Assembly (NCBI GenBank): GCA_013362835.1
Contig: JABFVJ010000274.1
Location: 1 to 6,250 of the forward strand
Direction: 5' to 3'
DNA: 6,250 bases
Source of the DNA: Nonomuraea sp.
GTDB lineage: Bacteria; Actinomycetota; Actinomycetes; Streptosporangiales; Streptosporangiaceae
Shown here: one piece after another, positions 4,863 through 6,250 of the stretch
How positions within the stretch are numbered: position 1 is the stretch's first letter
How the letters are laid out: each line of letters starts with the position of its first letter
Translations under genes and position numbers: made by a program
The notes under the pieces: model-generated
Databases searched by the model: none
What the model was told of the DNA's origin: nothing
Seen by the model: the letters and a program-made list of their open reading frames with translations, nothing else

Positions 4863-6250
4863 TCCTCGCTGACGTACGACCTCACGCTCGCCGGGCTCTC
4901 GGTCGGCAGTGCGGCGGCGCTCACCGGGATCGGCCTGATCGTGACGTACCGCGCGACGGGCGTGCTGAACTTCGCGCACGGCGCGATCGCCATGGTGTGC
5001 GCGTACGTGCTGCGGCAGTGCGTGGTCGAGTGGGGCTGGCCGCTGTGGCTCGGGGCGTCGGTGACGCTGCTGGTGCTGGCGCCGGGGCTGGGTGTGGTCC
5101 TGGAACGGTTCGTGTTCCGGCCCCTGGCGGTGCTGGGCGGTGACCCGGCGCAGACGCTGGTGGCGTCCATCGGGGTGTTCGTGCTGCTGGTGGGCGGGGC
5201 GGCGCTGGTGTGGGGGCAGGGGGCGCGGGACGACGCGCCGGTGCTGGTGCCGGACGAGCCGTGGGGGCAGCTGGCGGTGGTGCTGGTGCTGGCCGCCGGG
5301 GTCGCGGCGGTGGTGCGCCGGACGCGGTTCGGGCGGGAGCTGCGGGCCGTGGTCGACGACCGGCGGCTCGCGGAGCTGGGCGGCATCGACGCGGACCGGG
5401 TCGCGGCCACGGGCTGGGCGTTCGGCTCGTTCACGGCCGGTCTGACGGGTGTGCTGCTGGCGCCGTACGTGCGGCTCGATCCCTACGGTCTGTCGCTGCT
5501 GGTGATGGAGGTCGTGGCGGTCGCGGTGGCCGCCCGGATGCGGAGCCTGGCCGTCGCGGTGGTGGTGGCGCTGGGCGTCGGGGTGGCGCAGAGCCAGCTG
5601 ACCCGGCTGCACCCCTCGGGCTGGGCCGAGCCGCTGCTCCAGGCGGCCGGCACGAACCTGTTCGTCGTCGCGCTGCTGGTCGCGGCCCTGGTCCTGCCGG
5701 GCGTCGGGGAGCGGGACGCGCTGCCCCGCACGGCCACGGCACGCGTTGCGACCCCACCGGGTGCCTGGATCGTGGTGCTCGTGCTGTTCCTGCTGCCGCT
5801 GGGGTTCGCCGGCCGGGACCTGCACACCTCGGTCCAGGTCCCGGCGCTGGCCGTGATCCTGCTGTCCCTGGTGGTGGTCACCGGCCGCGGCGGGCAGATC
5901 TCGCTGGGGCAGGCCGCGTACGCGGGCCTGGGCGCCCTGTTCACGGCCCTGCTGGCGGCGGGCCGTTTCCCGGGGCTGCCCGCGCTGCCGGAACTGGCCG
6001 CCCTCGCGGTGGCGGTGGTCCTGGTGGCGCCGCTCGGCCTGCTCACCGGCTGGCCGGCGATCAACCGCCGGGGCCTGGCGCTGGCGCTGGCGACGTTCGC
6101 GGTCGGCGTGGGGGTGAGCCGCTTCGTCTTCGCCCAGCCGTACGCCACCGCGGGTCTGTCGCTGGGCCGCCCCGCGGGCTTCGACGGGGACCGGGCGTAC
6201 TACGTCCTGGAGTTGCTGCTGCTCGCGGTCGCGCTGCTGGCGGCGCACAC
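4860..6250 (+). CDS. Branched-chain amino acid-type ABC transporter permease, LivH-LivM fusion, 3'-truncated by window edge
   Basis: The frame is open from ATG 4860 to the window end: 463 complete codons, with the C-terminus outside. Residues 1 to about 280 are a complete LivH-like permease: TYRATGVLNFAHGAIAM at 29-45 carries the LivH signature NFAHG, FRPL lies at 86-89, and the cytoplasmic coupling loop ELRAVVDDRRLAELGGIDADRV spans about 160-181, followed by WAFGSFTAGLTGVLLAP. A polar linker (about 281-300, GVGERDALPRTATARVATPP) joins it to a LivM-like half. There ALAVILLSLVVVTGRGGQISLGQAA (about 329-353) is the LivM signature, and RRGLALALATFAVGVGVSRFVF (about 403-424) corresponds to the LivM segment normally reading RGxYLAxxTLxF. 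Together they would form the transmembrane channel of a Liv importer, moving substrate from the lipoprotein receptor into the cytoplasm. Roughly 150 or more residues should remain. ATPase genes are expected downstream. This is a recognised fusion form in actinobacteria. Confidence 0.92.
   Translation, partial: MSSLTYDLTLAGLSVGSAAALTGIGLIVTYRATGVLNFAHGAIAMVCAYVLRQCVVEWGWPLWLGASVTLLVLAPGLGVVLERFVFRPLAVLGGDPAQTLVASIGVFVLLVGGAALVWGQGARDDAPVLVPDEPWGQLAVVLVLAAGVAAVVRRTRFGRELRAVVDDRRLAELGGIDADRVAATGWAFGSFTAGLTGVLLAPYVRLDPYGLSLLVMEVVAVAVAARMRSLAVAVVVALGVGVAQSQLTRLHPSGWAEPLLQAAGTNLFVVALLVAALVLPGVGERDALPRTATARVATPPGAWIVVLVLFLLPLGFAGRDLHTSVQVPALAVILLSLVVVTGRGGQISLGQAAYAGLGALFTALLAAGRFPGLPALPELAALAVAVVLVAPLGLLTGWPAINRRGLALALATFAVGVGVSRFVFAQPYATAGLSLGRPAGFDGDRAYYVLELLLLAVALLAAH

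Noticed and set aside
4518..6248. 576-residue - strand frame opposite the permease
   Set aside because: Its composition is extremely Gln/Arg/His/Pro-rich, a mirror of Leu/Val/Ala codons on the coding strand. The + strand frame has LivH and LivM signatures throughout.

Overview
The window comes from a high-GC actinomycete, most likely Streptomyces or a close relative. The codons end almost always in G or C, several proteins carry Streptomyces-style lipoprotein signals, and the cytochrome oxidase subunit I has the actinobacterial C-terminal tail. It holds six protein-coding genes and almost no non-coding DNA. No rRNA, tRNA, CRISPR array, insertion sequence or phage gene was seen.

Left part (1-1456, + strand): the 3' five-sixths of a ctaD-type gene for the aa3 cytochrome c oxidase catalytic subunit. 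It is cut by the window edge exactly at the heme a ligand histidine of helix II. No ctaF, ctaE or qcr gene follows, so this looks like a stand-alone or relocated ctaD copy and not the main oxidase operon.

Middle (4238 down to 1335, - strand): three closely packed genes in the order lipoprotein with a possible Mtb12-like domain, branched-chain-amino-acid-type ABC substrate-binding lipoprotein, and WYL-domain transcriptional regulator. The first two overlap by 26 bp and the third starts 38 bp after the second, so they probably form one transcript. The last gene runs tail-to-tail into ctaD and overlaps it by 122 bp.

Right part (4384 to the window end, + strand): a small two-helix membrane protein with a His/Cys metal-binding tail, joined by a TGATG stop/start overlap to a LivH-LivM fusion permease that runs off the right edge. 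The ATPase genes (LivG/LivF type) would be expected just beyond the window.

Taken together, positions 1335-6250 look like one divergently transcribed Liv-type ABC importer locus. Binding protein, accessory lipoprotein and regulator are on one side; fused permease and small metal-binding membrane protein are on the other. They are separated by a 145-bp shared promoter region that contains an imperfect inverted repeat. The importer substrate cannot be read from the sequence. The least explained parts are the metal-binding membrane protein and the accessory lipoprotein, which are not standard Liv components.
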